Assembly: GCA_038025085.1 (NCBI GenBank)
Contig: CM076139.1
Span: 46,728,807 to 46,792,806, forward strand
Direction of reading: 5' to 3'
DNA: 64,000 nucleotides
Source: Tetragonia tetragonoides
Taxonomy: Eukaryota > Streptophyta > Magnoliopsida > Caryophyllales > Aizoaceae
Positions 32,411-46,019 of the stretch are shown in pieces. The first letter of the stretch is position 1. Each line of letters opens with the position of its first letter. The notes below the pieces were generated by a model. That model saw only the letters and a list, made by a program, of their open reading frames with translations. It was not told the origin of the DNA and did not search any database. The position numbers were made by a program, and so were the translations under genes.

Positions 32411-35400
32411 TTAACCCACCACAATCTCAATATCTTCAACTTTCTTCCACACAAACCACTTAGCAGCCAATATATAGACAATCAAATTCAAAGTACCCAA
32501 CCCAGCCAAAACCCAATAGAAACTACCAAGATGAGCCCGGTTAAGGTTGTTCACTAACCACGGATTGCCTGACCGCGAGGTAATCTCTTGGACAGCAGAT
32601 ATAACCCCAGTGCTCATAAACGCGCCAACCCCTATCGCGCCATTGGTTAGGGCAGAGCCCATGCTTCTCATGTCCTCTGGCATTTGATCATAAAACAACT
32701 CTTGCATTCCAACATAGGCGAAAAAATCACTAAGCCCCATGACCAGATATTGTGGGATTAACCACGCTACACTAATAGGGACAATAGCCTTTGGATCATC
32801 AATTATCCCATGCTTACTAGCTGTGTTTACCCTCTTTGCCTCTACCAAGGCCGCTATAGCTATGGTGAGGATTGACAATACTAAGCCAACGCCAATCCTC
32901 TGAAGGGCGTTAATGCCAGAAGGGATCTTGGTGAACTTCCTCGCGGTAGGGACAAGAATTTTGTCATAGATTGGGACAAAGACTAGGATGGTTAAGCCGG
33001 GGATGACTTGGAGAGATGCTGGTGGGATTTGAAATTTAGGGCCAAGTGACCGGTGCATGGTGCTGGCTTGCTTGGTGAAGAAGGTATGTGTTTGTGCCAC
33101 TATTATCGCGTATGCAAAGGTGCATACCCAAATGGGGATTAAGCGGAGGATGAGCTTCACTTCTTCAACCTGGTTTACTGAGCAAAGCCTCCAAGGGTTT
33201 CTTATTTTGCTTGACACATCTTGGTCATCGATAACCATTGCTTTCTCGAGACATCTGAAAATTTTAGTTCAAGTAGGTAAGGTAACACAAATAAAGCAAC
33301 AAACTTACAACCTGTAAACTAGATAAAGAGTAGAGTACTATATAGTAGTATATATTTTTGAGCTAGGAAGCTTAAATACATGGCTTATATGGTTCTTTTC
33401 AATACTAAACAAAATCAATGGGACAAACTACAAAGTAACATAATGTAAGCTCCAAACTTATTAAGTTACTTAAACAGTAGTGATCTTTTCATGTAGGAAG
33501 TGGACAACTGCTATTGAATAAAGTTGGCTGGGGGGGGGGGTAAATGAGAATCCTGAACAATCATGTGATTATTTCATCGTGGATGTTAGCTAGTTTAGTC
33601 GGAAAGGTTTTGGAGTAGTAAAAACTTAAGTTCGAACTCGTCTATATCAGTAACAGACAGTAAGTGTCTTATTTGCATCAAAAAAAAGTGATCGTATATA
33701 TCCTCATATTCTTATATGAATTAATCTTTATTGCTATTTTTAATATAAGAAGCAGAAACCGGATTTGAGACAAGATCCTCTCCAATAAACCCCTCCAGTA
33801 CGTCAAAATAAAACAACATAATTTATTTTTTTAATGTTTCGTGAGGTATTGAAGGGATTAATTGGAGAAATCTCATCACATGTACGTGAATAACTTCTAA
33901 AGAACCTACTTCTAAAGATGGTGACTGGAGGTAGAGCACTGAAGGAGGCTTAATTAGTTCAATCTATCGCCAGCATAATTAGTCCTTTACATCTTATCAT
34001 TCACATGCATGAAGGTCATTTTCCTGTAAGTTTTATGCTTTTTTTTTTTTAAGCTAGAAAAGCATTGAAAAAATCTATGGCCAATTCCAATATGCACTCC
34101 CAGTTGCTTGGTTAGTGGGTTCCATTGTTTATGTTTGATTCATGCAAGACTAAGGTGCCCGCCCCCCCTCTTTTTCTTTACACCCCACTTAAAGCCACTT
34201 AAAGCCAAATAGTAATTCCTACAACATACTACAAACATGTAAATCATAAAAGTTAATCAAAAAGTAAAAACAAATGTAAGTGGTGAACTAGCCATCCCGC
34301 CATGTCATGTTCAGAATTTCGCTTTTAACATTGGACAAATCAGAATAATTGACCAATCAGTGCAATATCATAGCACCATAAAGGAGCAAGTCTAGTTTCT
34401 AAAAGCCTACCGTTACAACTTACAAAGGCACGGAGAAAATGAGGAATCAAAATCCAAAAACCTTGCCTTCTCAGATCACTTAGAATTAAACTTCGAACCA
34501 CTTGACTACCACCTTTCAGGATTAGAGTCAATCGTTTAGATTGTACCTCTTCTCAACGGTAGCACAATTGTCAAATAATCAGATATGCTATCAAGCATTA
34601 TTGTTACGTGAAGTGACTAGCGAGCTTGGTGGTTGCTCAAAGTGTATGAAAAGTTCATAAATTGACCATTATTAGTTCAATTGCCCATCTTACAAATTCT
34701 AAGTAAGTTTCAACCTAAGAGGCAACAAAACAGCCCCCATCCTAAACATCATAAGGTGCACCAAACAAAGTTGTGTAAAATCAATCAGGCAACTCTCCAC
34801 TAAAAGAATATACATTGTCTATAAAATGCACCACCCAGCTAGCTAATGCTTGCACTATTTTAAGTCTTAAAGCTTTCATTTTGCTAAAATTCAGAACTTT
34901 TTTTCCATCTCAAAACGCATATCCACTATATGATGATTACCAAACTCCGACAAGACATGTTTGTGTAGAATAAACGACCCTTTTGCCCAATTCAATTAAA
35001 CACCTTTTTGAAGTGTTTCAATGCTAATCTTTTGAGGACAAAATTACAAATTATCAACAAAACCAACATGTTTGTTATTGAATACGAGAGTCCGAACATG
35101 ATATAGCGGGTGCCTCGGTCGAGCAAAAAAACAAAACCAACATGAACTTTCTCACATTTTTATTCTAATGATAGACAAAAGAACCATGAATTCACTTTTT
35201 TCTATGCTTTTATTCTACAAAACTCATTTCAGTAAGATTCTGGACAAGCACAATAGGGCATCAAATCAATATAGTGAACCTAGACATTTTGTGCTGCATT
35301 TTAAAATTCGTTGTGGATCTCAAACTTTAGTTGGAAATGGATGTCATATTTGTCGTTGAAACACTTATTGACAAACATAATATTACTTACAACTATTTAA

Positions 35401-38400
35401 CTCATATCATTGTTACTTAAACTTCTCAAAGATTGCACCAAAAAAAAAAAATACTTTTCAAAGATTTCGTTCTTTTAAACTGAAAAAAGCTTAATTGAAC
35501 TGAATTATTCTATGCATCACTTTGGAAAAGGCAGCCTATTCACAATTTTGCTGAAAAATGCATTCATCAGATTCATTCAGTAATTAAAATTAGGAGTAAT
35601 ATTAGCTACATTCAGTAGTAGTATTAGAATTTCACTCTCTATTTTTTTCTGAATTAAACTTCTAAAATGACCGTAACCATCCTTTTAGGACGGAAATTTC
35701 TCTTCTAAGGCTCTGTTTGATTCACCTTAATTTTACTTAAATTCAGTTCAGTTCAGTTCAGTCCAGTTCAGTTCATGTGTAACTTTATCACTCATATAAC
35801 CTTTTATTCCGAAATAATTTCATGATGACAATTATGTCATCGGAAAGATCTCAAAGCATACTTTCAAATGAGTCCAATATTGACTATGTTTGGACGAACT
35901 TTAAAGGATTAACGGTCAAGTTTAAAAAATCAATTCAGTTCAGTTCAGATCAGTTCAGATCAGATCACTTTTATCCAGGTGAATCAACGTAGCCTAAGTC
36001 CTAAGTGATGAGTATATGAGAGTCCGAACATGACATACCGAGAGCTACATCAGTATGTTCTCTTGAAAAAAATGGTGCGGGACAATGAGAAATGACGCGG
36101 AACGGAACAAAATGGCACTACGCGAATAATGAAGGAAAATTTGAGGCAAAATGAATTACAGAGTGTGGAACGTGACGACACAAGACGGAACAGAATGCAG
36201 TATGGAGACAACGAAAAAACCAGGGCATTATCCCTTTATTTTGATTAGGAAAAAAAGAAAGTCCTAAGTGATTAGTAATAGTACAATATTTTATTATGGA
36301 TGGGAATATATAATAGGGCAATGAAGCCACTAAAAGCAAGCAAGAGGATAAGAATGTTTTTCCACGAAAATATCAAATCATGGGAAGAACCGAAGAGGTA
36401 AAACCTGAATGGAATTGTCACGTACTTTTGAGGACATATTCAGCCTCCTCCAGCAAAGAAAACTATTGCTAGAATTTGTCCTTATGTGAAGTTATGGACT
36501 ATTTGTAGATGCGGCTTGGTAAAGTAATGACTAAAGCGGACTTATGTGATGCAATCAAGCCGAATATAATATCAGACCATATCTTACCTCGAATCACAAT
36601 TATAGTTAATTAGTGTTTGATTTTAGACAAAATGTCCACTCTGATTTTATCCAATTATGGTGATTTTAAAATATATTTGCTTATCTAGCATTAGAGTATT
36701 GGACATACATGCTTGTTTATTAGGGTTTTCAGCTTGTTTGACCAAGTGACAATTCAGTTGTGTATTTTACTTATATTTGATAAACGATCTTTAAAGTCAG
36801 ATGATTCTGCAAAACAATCTAGTTCCAATAAGTTGGTCCCGACCAGCTTTTGGGAGAAAAGAAGAAATTGGCTTGTTGGCAATTTACAATTAGACAGCAA
36901 CCAATAAACAGCCAATTTTTTTTCTAACTAGCCAATACTACAATTTAGGGCCTGTTATTTTCAATGGAATAATAAGTGACGGTGAGGAATATAACGAAAT
37001 GGAACGGACTGGAACGGTGCGACGCGGATAGTGGACGAAAATGTGAGGCAAAATGTAGTACAAAATAAAACGACGCTAAACGAAACGGATTGGAACAGAA
37101 TATAGCATGAAATCGACGAAAAGAACAGTGTTTTAGTTAAACTAGCTAATATAACAAGTTAACAATAACCCATTAACCAAACCAGCTAGCAATTACAAGC
37201 TGCTTGCTTAACAAGGCTCTTTCTCTACTTATGACACACCTTGTGCACATTACAATGTCACATAATTAAACAAGCCATTGAAAGTGGATCTAAACCCAGT
37301 CCTACCTGTCATATTCCATTTGACACGTAAAGCAATCAGCCCTAGTGGGACTAAATTACGTTTTTATTATTTTTAGAAGATAATCAGCAATTAATTATTC
37401 ACCAAAAAAAGTGCAACAAACAAACTTAATGGAGTAAATAACAAAAAAAAAATATAACATGGCACGTACCTGAACTGCCTGGTCCGGCCCAACTTCTGCG
37501 CTTTCAACCGACAACCACCACCAATCCCAACCTCATCATCATCACAGCACAACTCGCGCGTGCCCCTCACGCGCCGCTTCCTCACGGCGGAGACCACCAC
37601 ACGCGCCGCCCTAGTGAAGGGGCTTCCCACCGGCCGCTCCCTCCGGTAACCACCGCTTCCGGCGACGAACACCACCAGCGCCGCTGCGATAACCACCGTG
37701 GGGATGGCGAAGCCGGCGGTCCAGCCGACATTGTCCTCGACATAGACGACGCCACACACGGCGAGGGTGGCCCCGACGACGATCCCAAGGAACCACCAGT
37801 TGAAAAAGGAGCTCTTCGCCTTCAGCTGCTCCGGCGTGTCCTCGTCGAATTGGTCGGCGGCGAAGGTCTGGACGCAGGGCTTGTGGCCGCCTTCTCCGAA
37901 GGCTGTTATGTAGAGGGCTAAGAATGTGAGTGGTGTACGGACGTTGTGTGGGATTATGGATGAGGTTGTTATTGTCAATAGAATCAGCCCCTGTAATTCA
38001 ATTCATTACAAAAATCATCAAATTTGGAGTGTTATCCATTATAAATTAAAGTTTCTAATTAATTTTTTTTTTGATAGGAAAAGTTCCTAATTAATTAATC
38101 AAACTGAACTTATGTACTTAAGGTTGTGGGAGTTGTTAATTAGTGTATAGCCAATTAGTCATAGGCCTTAGGAGGCACAATTTAAGGAGCGGACGGGGAT
38201 GATTTAGTGGACAGGGATTCATCGACTTTTAATCAAGGTCAAGGGTTTAATTTTCGTATTGGATTATGGAGCAACCTTAAATTATTGGTCCATGTCCAGC
38301 CAATGAAGAGCCTACACGTCACTGCAATAAATTGTTATTATGATCGACAGTAAATATCTTTAGAATGAGCCCCAAAAAAGGAGGTATCCTGTCAAAAAAA

Positions 38401-40885
38401 AAAAGGAAAAATAACTCTGAATAATCCCAAGTTTACGCGGTGTGCCAATAATACAATAATAATCCCAAATTGAAAAATCTCTACTAATAATCCTATGTTT
38501 TGACTTGTGTGCCAATAATGAACAGCAGCTAACGGTGTTATTTTTCCGTCACAAACCAAATGATGTGGCATTATTTTATTAGTTTTACTTATTTTTATCC
38601 TTTTCTTTTTTCTTTGTGGCCAACAAAAATCCTTCCCTGGTTGGAAACTTGGAATGCTCATCTTCCCCAATATTTGCTTTCTCCCACGAAGTTTCCTTCA
38701 TCTCCTCTATCATCCTCCCTCTCCATTCTCATATCTATATGTTTAATAAAAGGTAGAGACATCCTTTAACCTCATTCTCTCTCTTTTAGTTATGAGGCGT
38801 AATTAAGCTAAATCGAAGGCTTGGTTTGATGGCTGGAGACGGGGCTCTGGTTGATAGGCGCTGATGATGGGTAATTTAATGGTGATGGTCGGATTAAGTG
38901 GTGGGGGAAGGAGAAGGATAGAGGAGGGAGGAGACAGAATGGATATGTGGGAAGAGGCGATGAGGAGAGAAAGCAGAAGAAAAAAGAAAAAAGAAAAAAA
39001 GAAAAAAAAACAAAAGAACATTTAAAGAAAGTAAAAAAATTTAAATTAAAAAGCCACATCAGCATATATAACTGTTCACCTAACTGTGGTTTATCCGGGT
39101 GCATTATCAGCATACAACTTGAAACTTGGGATTACTAGGAATGATCTTTCAATTTGGGATTATTGTTGGCACACCACTGAAACTTGGGATTATTTACAGT
39201 AAATTTTCCAAAAAAAAAAAAAAAGAGGCATAATAGATTTACGTTATGGTTGGTCTAATCTCATGACATTATAAGTAAGCACTTGGTCTGTCTTAAAAAG
39301 AGCTACCAAGGTCAAGATAATACATACGCATCCACTAAAGAATGAAATATAGGATCTAAGACCTAATACCCACTAATTAAGTGTTAATGTACAATTATGT
39401 TACACCACGTAAATACAGATCATGAGCATAATGAGAGGTGTTGAGTAATTTGCTAGCTTCTCCTTTATGGTACTATGGGTTTTGAGTTTTGACTTCTACT
39501 TGCAATGCCCACTTAGGCAAAAAGTACAAGAAAATTGCAAGTACAAAATATAAGTCTCATAACACAACCTCTCCCTCAAAAGAGAAAAGAAAGATACTTC
39601 CACGCAATGCGTTATGTTTCTTTTTTCAAAACAAGATTTGGAGTATGTTGACTGAGTGAAAAAACTTTAAGCAGTAGTGTACATGTTTCGTGTAGTCATA
39701 GTGCAATTTTAATGTGAATTTTCTTTTTTTGAGGGTGCATAATGTGAAAATTTTAACTATTCGTATTAGGGTCGTCTTTTATCAAGTGCGAGCTAAGGTG
39801 CTCATTTGCACAGACCTCTAATTTCTCGATAGCTAATTTTTCATATTTCATAAAAGATTAGACTATAAACTAAGTCCACCTTCTTCTCAAAATCTTCTTT
39901 TAAGATGATTTTGTATCTCAAAATATGTGTTTTTCTCATTTGTTAAGGCTAAATTTTACTTAATTCTTAATATCTCCTAATTTTATTTTTTCATTTTTTT
40001 ACTTTTAGTTAATTATATGTAACTTAATTAATGTAATTAACCATAAGCTAGAGAGATAATAATTTTGAAAGAAACAAGAAACAACAATGTAAAATGTAGA
40101 GTGAGAAAATGTAACGGACCATCAAATAGACAGAAGAGGCAAGGAGAGTAGTCTTGAAACGTCCTAAGAAGGAATCAGCCAAGAAAGCTCCCACCAACAA
40201 AGCAAGTGATGACACTCCATTCCATGAATTCACATTCTTAGCCGCTGTTGCCACCGGTTGCCCTAACACCGTTGTTAGGTACATAATCAAATTCCCTGCT
40301 ATCCCATAATATGCAAATCTCTCTGCCATTTCCACAACTTCAAAAAAAATAAAAAAAAATCAACCACCAAATTCTTTAGAATCATTACTCGGTCCTAACA
40401 TCATCACATAGTGATTTACTCGTACAAAATAACAGAAGGTCTTGTTTAAGACAGTTTTAGTCTCGTACTTCTCGGGACAAAAAATAAAAAAAAATAAAAT
40501 AAAATAAAAATCAACCACCAAACTCATTACTCATAACATCATCACATAGTAATTAATCTACTTTGTGCATTATAACAGAAGGTTTTGTGTAAAACCGTTT
40601 TACACCCGTGCTTCTCAGCTTTCGTGGGGCCAAAAGAAAAAAATCACAAAAGAAATTTCAACAAACAAATTCATTAGTCATACAAAATAACAGTGGGTCT
40701 TGTGTAAAAGCGTTTTTATTCCCTTGCTTCTGATTAGTTGTACGGGGCGATAGTCTTACCGCCGCTACCGGAAAAAGAAGAACAAGAAGTGAAATAGTGG
40801 GCTTACAGATTATGAAGATGGCGGCTCTCCAACCTCCTTTGAGGTTTTGTTGTTGATGGTGGTGGTTGTTGTAGTTGATATCCAT
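32411..40885 (-). CDS. NRT1/PTR FAMILY (NPF) transporter, subfamily 5-like
   Basis: NPF proteins are proton-coupled membrane carriers for nitrate, peptides or plant hormones; the substrate cannot be read from the sequence. Four exons: 40885-40807, 40337-40120, 37990-37470 and 33254-32411. All junctions are GT-AG and keep frame, giving 553 residues, normal for the family. The proton-coupling ExxER motif is present (VEMAERFAYYG), followed by NVNSWNGVSSLALLVGAFLADS and the family words GGHKPCVQTFAADQFDE and KSSFFNWWF. The central loop is short. The C-terminal half has PIWVCTFAYAIIVAQTHTFF, PIYDKILVPTARKFT and QELFYDQMPEDMRS. The order and wording fit NPF5 members. Introns of 469, 2129 and 4215 bp hold several small transposons. 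I chose MDINYNN because it is the first in-frame ATG after the TATA box. Confidence 0.93.
33592..33688 (+). mobile_element. SINE-like sequence in NPF intron 3
   Basis: A-box-like TTAGCTAGTTTAGTCGGAAA, B-box-like AAGTTCGAACTCG and an A-run at the right end near 33679-33686. Target duplication is not clear. Confidence 0.45.
35706..35997. mobile_element. PIF/Harbinger-like MITE in NPF intron 3
   Basis: Terminal inverted repeats GGCTCTGTTTGATTCACC and GGTGAATCAACGTAGCC bound 35709-35994, with a TAA duplication on both sides. The interior has TTCAGTTCAG repeats near both ends. A second family member is at 21757-22090. Confidence 0.75.
36052..36234. mobile_element. MITE-like element related to 36948-37132
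   Basis: Shares GTGAGGCAAAATG/TTGAGGCAAAATG, GGAACGGAAC and a GGAACAGAAT block with the next element. The right end reads ACCAGGGCATTAT. It is surrounded by repeated AAGTCCTAAGTGAT (35996 and 36260), perhaps a separate duplication. Confidence 0.4.
36948..37132. mobile_element. MITE-like element in NPF intron 3
   Basis: Left end GGGCCTGTTATTTTC and right end GAAAAGAACAGTG are imperfect inverted repeats, flanked by TTA on both sides. Non-coding. Confidence 0.55.
38048..38096 (-). mobile_element. Ultra-short poly(A) insertion in NPF intron 2
   Basis: AAAGTTTCTAATTAATT (38048-38064) is repeated with one mismatch at 38080-38096. The insert is a T-run plus GATAGGA, i.e. TCCTATC with an A-tail on the minus strand, the same end as at 31891. 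Confidence 0.6.
38405..39209. mobile_element. MULE-like non-autonomous element in NPF intron 2
   Basis: Long inverted ends of about 100 bp: the left has AATAATCCCAAGTTT, GGTGTGCCAATAAT and ATAATCCCAAATTGAAA; the right has their complements. Ends are GGAAAAAT and AATTTTCC. Both flanks are A-runs, compatible with a 9-bp all-A target duplication, though this cannot be proved in such sequence. No transposase. Confidence 0.7.
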
Positions 40886-41038
40886 GGTTGAGAAAGAGAC
40901 ACGGAGAGAGACAAATTTAAGCAAGAGAGAGAGGAGCTTAATAAGATGATGATGGATGGTTGCTTGAAAATGTTATTTAATGTTTGTATATTTGGAAAGT
41001 ATAATTTGGACACGTTTGATGAGATGGATAGTTGTGTG

Positions 41039-41048
41039 TATTTATAAG
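41039..41048 (-). promoter_or_regulatory. TATA box of the NPF gene
   Basis: CTTATAAATA on the minus strand, about 155 bases before the ATG at 40885, leaving a leader of about 120 bases that contains an AG-rich stretch. Confidence 0.55.
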
Positions 41049-41099
41049 GGAAAGCTTAGAAAAGATGAAACGTTTGGTTTTTGTTTGTTTTTATCTCGT

Positions 41100-42126
41100 G
41101 TAGTTTGTCCTACCAAGTTTCCTAGGACTCAGGGTTCATGTAGGACTTTTTATAGTGTTTTTTCCTCTGTTTTTGTTTTTTCTTTGGTTTTGGCTGTGTG
41201 TGAGTGGATCCAAGTGAGTTTTATGGACCTTTTTTCTCTCGTCAAAAGAGGATGTAAGTGAATGTCGAATGAGATATCTTTCGCCATGTTATGTTTGAAT
41301 TCTTGGGTTTAATGACGAATAAATCAGACAACAACCTGCACAACACTGACCCCGTCAACTTAGCATTCACCAACAAGAGGTTAGTATATTTCCTAAAAGT
41401 CAACAGACACAAGATATGAGAGATGAGGATTCAAACTCATGAATTTGCTTTACCAAACCATTTGGCTGACTTGGGATTAAACTTGGAAGTATTAGATCAC
41501 CACTTTTATTGGTAGATTTATGGACTTAATATAAAGAGAAAGAAATAGGGAGATGATCAGAAATATATTAAAAAAAAAAATGAAAAAGGGTAGAAATGTA
41601 GGAGACTTTTTTGGTGAGATGAAGATGACAGTGATGAAGTGCTGGACTTGATGAGCAAATGTGATCCTTTCTTTTTCTTTTGATAAAAATATTCGGTTTA
41701 GGTGGCAACTTGGCAAGTCAATGGATGAAGATCAAGGGGGTCTTTGAAAATGATTGAGATCCATTCACACCACATTTAAAGTATGAAATCGTCAAGGTTT
41801 TTTTTTTTTTTTTTTTTGGATACATATACTGTATCGTAGATTCGCAAAGATTTATATTGGGGCGGACTTCTGATATAAGGCCTCTCATATTTTCCCCTCC
41901 CCTCCCTTTGTCTCTCTTCTCCCATTCTCACGCCTCCTGGAATAGATCCGCTCCACACAAGACTTATTGCTGTAAATTTTTGTTGAACTTTGACGGTTTT
42001 GGTTGGATTTCGTTGCTAATTTGTTTTTCATTTGAGTTTTGCTTATTTTCGTCGGATTTTGTTGTCCATTATACTTTTTTTTGTTTATTTTTGTTGAATA
42101 TATCGAGCTTTTTTTTAAGATATTAT
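41100..42126. other. NPF upstream region, no gene seen
   Basis: T-rich promoter-side DNA with an A/T-run at 41800-41818. No coding sequence recognised. Confidence 0.4.
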
Positions 42127-42292
42127 GGGCTCGTTTGGGGTAACTAGGAGAAATTGGGAAAAATTAGGATATATTTGTGAAAACTGAAAAGTCTAACTGA
42201 AAACTAGGAAAAATGAGTGAAAATTGGGTCAAATTGGTGAAAACAGGGAAAAATGAAAACTTTGTATTTTTCAGTACTTTTTTTAATAATTT

Positions 42293-42294
<2 letters not shown>

Positions 42295-42323
<29 letters not shown>

Positions 42324-42449
42324 TCACTATTATTATTTTTTAATTATTATTATTTTTTTTTTAAATTATTATTATTATTATTTTTTTATTTTTTTAATTA
42401 TTATTATTATTATTAATACTATTATTATTACTATTTTTTATTATTATTA

Positions 42450-42541
<92 letters not shown>
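42295..42541. repeat. (ATT)n microsatellite
   Basis: Interrupted at first, then a pure ATT run from about 42446 to 42541. Confidence 0.95.
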
Positions 42542-42542
<1 letters not shown>

Positions 42543-42576
42543 ACAATGACTTTTTACTCATTTAAATACAAGGTGT

Positions 42577-43680
42577 ATGATTAAAGTAGATATTCAAAAA
42601 GCATATGATTCACTAGAATGGCCTTTCTTTCATCAAATTTTGATTGAAATGGGCCTTTTTGCTTTGTTTATTGGTTGGATCATGGAATGTATGTCAACTG
42701 TGGGTTTTTCTGTGTTGATTGATGGTATTCCCACTACGCCTTTTGATGTGCTAGAGCTCTGAGGGAAAGGGGACAAGTTGTCCCCTTTCCTCTTTGTTCT
42801 TGCCATGGAGTACATGAGTAGGTGCATGGATGAGCTCAAGGATACTTTTGACTACAACTATCATTCGAGGTGTGCAAAGATGGGCATTACCCATCTTATT
42901 TTTGCAGACGACTTGCTGTTATTTGCAAGAGGTGACCGAACTTCTATGCTGCTGTTACATCAAGCTATTCTGAAATTTTCTTTAGCTTCAGGTTTGAGTG
43001 CAAACATCTCTAAAAGTTCTGTTTACTTTGGGGGTGTGCCTATTGTGGAGAGAGATAATATTGTTGAAATTTTGGGCTATCAACAAGGGAACCTACCTTT
43101 CAAGTACTTGGGTGTTCTCTTGTCGATAAAGAAACTTAGCATTGCTCAGTGCAGGCCACTAGTCAACAAAATAGTGCACAAGATTACTTCTTGGACATCC
43201 AAACACCTCTCCTATGCGGGTAGGACTCAGTTTGTGCAGGCGGTGCTATTTGGAGTCCAGTCCTATTGGGCTCAGCTCTTCATCCTACCAAACAAAGTGA
43301 TCAAACTGATTGAATCTTACTGTAGGAGTTACTTATGGTCAGGAGCAAATGTTATAACTAAGCATGCGTTGGTTGCATGGGAGAAGGTCTGTAGAACAAA
43401 ATCAGTGGTTTTTTTTTTTTTTTTTGGACAGCTGTTAAGAAACTTACATTACAGGACCTCTCTTCCTTGCTTAATAGCAAGTGAGTGGGGGTTTGAACTT
43501 GCTTAACCTTCAATTATGGAATAAAGCAGCCATTATAAAAGTTTTCTGGACTGTGGCAAAAAAGAAAGATCACATGTGGATCAGATGGATTCATAGCTAC
43601 TACGTGAAGCATTCTGATCTCCAGGATATACCTATTCCACCTCAGGCTTGCTGGATGGTGAGGAAAATTCTCCCGTGACA
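42577..43680 (+). pseudogene. LINE reverse transcriptase fragment
   Basis: Three frames continue one RT: 42577-42762, 42778-43420 and 43481-43678. Catalytic FADD is intact, but a stop, a frame change and an approximately 65-bp T-rich insertion interrupt it. The finger and part of the palm, and the endonuclease, are missing through 5' truncation. Confidence 0.85.
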
Positions 43681-43899
43681 TGATGAGCACTTTTGAGTAC
43701 TTTGGATGATCTGTTACATAGAGCCAATGTGAGTATTAAAGAAATTTACAAGGAGCTGTTGGGGCCACTACCGGTACCTAAAGTGCCATGGAAACACCTT
43801 GCTTGTTGTAAGCTTACTTCCCGAGAGCAAAATTTATCATGTGGTTGTTTTTGTTAAAGAGGTTGTCTACAAAAGTTAAGCTTGCTGGATGGGGTGTTA

Positions 43900-45368
43900 C
43901 CTGTGATTAGACTTAGTCATGGGCCGGTCCAGACCGGTACTAGGCCGGTTTTTTAGTGGGTCGGGCTCGGAATGAAAGAGGAACTGGTTGGCACTACTCA
44001 CCACGGTCCGAACCGTGCTGGGCCTACGGGCCTTTTGATAAGTGGTCAGCACTTGGACCGTGTGTGGGCACCGTGCCGGGCTACGGGCTGGGCCTAGGTC
44101 AGGGTTTTGGACCCACTGTAATTAAAAAAACGTGAATCAGCCCACTTTGAATGATTTAACTCAAAAGTTTAACCCAAAATTACATGGGCTTTGCAATTCG
44201 GTCTGAAGTTACAAGCCAAACCATGGCCCAAGTACTATCTTTCAGTCCCGTCTATAAACTTGATGCTTCATCATGCTTATTTATAAACCAATGTAGAAGA
44301 GAACTTTGTTTAGCTTATCGATGTGGGACAAACAAACTCATTTCTCTTTCTCCTTCTCCTTCTCCTTCTCCCTTTCTCTCCCCTTTTCTTTGGTTGGTTC
44401 TTCTTTCACGCAAGAGATTTTGTTTTGTACAAGTACAATGTACATAGTACTTAGTAATACTTAGTATGTTTTCTTTATTTTATTAGTTCGCTAGCTACTT
44501 TTGGTCGATGATTTATTTTTCTCAATATTTTATTTTTTTTACTTTAAAGCACCTTGGTGTCATTTTTTATATTATTTCCTACCCTTAAGTAAATATAAAA
44601 TATTAAATACAGAGTTCAATTTAGTGAACAAGGGTCACTACTCATTGTAAATGTGTAAGTGATCAATATATTATATGACCAATCTCCACAACATTATAAA
44701 ACACAATATGAATAACAAATTACATTTGTTGAACATAAATTATAAAGGCTTAGCATAACATAAGAAAAAACATTTGTTGAACTTAAACTTTACTTAATGA
44801 AGAGAAAAATAAATAAATGTCTTTATCTTAATTCAACTTGTAAAAAGTCAAAAGTGTAACACTCGATAAACTAAAAGTACTAAGATTAGTGGTAGTAGTG
44901 GGAGTTACCAGTAATCAGTGTAGCTAGTATGTTGTTTTATTATTAGGATCATTTGTGATTCTTTATAATTTTTAGAGTGACATATACATAGTGTGTACTA
45001 CTTATATGGGAACACCCAAAGAGTGAAATCTGATTATGTGTATAGATCATTAGAAGTCGGTACTAGGAATAAGGAGACATATACATACGTATGTTACTTG
45101 GGCATACATGCTCCAAAGGTATTTTCTTAGTATTCGTTTTAAGTATTTAAATTATGGTTTTACATATGTATATCATTTGAAAAGTATGTTATTGTTTGCA
45201 AGTACCTACATGTACTTTGTTCTTTCGTGTGAAGTCATGTTTTAATGAAATGGATATATAAACTCGTATTTGTGTGGTATATGGAATATCTTGTGATTTC
45301 CATGTGAAGAGAATAGTTGAATTAAATGGATGTTATTGAGCTATATAAGTTTATGCAAGTGAAGATTA

Positions 45369-45419
<51 letters not shown>

Positions 45420-46008
45420 AAATAATATATTTGAAAAGAAAACTTAATTTGACAAAAAAAAAAACAAACTTGCGTTAGAGAAAAAGAATTGGAGAAAGGA
45501 AGAAGGGCTAGAAGAAGGGAAACAATTCACATAAGACTACTTTTGTGTCTCACATCGACTACTAAAACAAATGAATGTCAAGAAAACTTCTATAAAGGTG
45601 TGGAGGGTTTTGGTAGTGTATTGTTGTACCCATAGTGGGTCTAGACTCTAGAGTAATTATTGTTGCTCGGCCCGCATTTGAATACCCATTAAAAGGTCAT
45701 GGCAATATAAAGGCGGGCTTTGGTACGGGCCATAAACAGTTTGTAACATGGGCCGGTCCATACCATGCCTTAGTGGGCCGGTCCATTCAGTGCTTAACAT
45801 GGGCCGTGTCAGGGCCTGTTCAAATGGGTCGGTCCATAGCTGTTATAATTTTACTTTTATCAAAGCCCAGCAATGCCCTACATTAAAATGGGCCTTTACC
45901 GTGCGTGGGCCTGGGCTTCGATTTGACGAGACCGGGTAGGCCCATACTCGGTCCAATCCATTATATAACTGGGCCTGGCCCGGCCTACTGGCCAGGTCTA
46001 CCTGTGAT
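43900..46008. mobile_element. Non-autonomous hAT element with 8-bp target duplication
   Basis: CCTGTGAT is perfect at 43900-43907 and 46001-46008. The element (43908-46000) begins TAGACTTAGTCATGGGCC and ends GGCCTACTGGCCAGGTCTA, imperfect inverted termini typical of hAT elements. Both subterminal regions are packed with GGCC/CCGG and GGGCCGGTCC motifs (43920-44110 and 45640-45990), the usual transposase-binding style. The interior includes (CTTCTC)n and an (AT)n tract at 45370-45417 but no transposase. Taking it out joins the LINE zinc-binding frame without a break. Confidence 0.9.
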
Positions 46009-46019
46009 ACTACTTGCGT

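Noticed and set aside
44184..44447. Short ORF in the hAT element as a transposase piece
   Set aside because: No hAT transposase motif; the end of the ORF is a (CTTCTC)n repeat.
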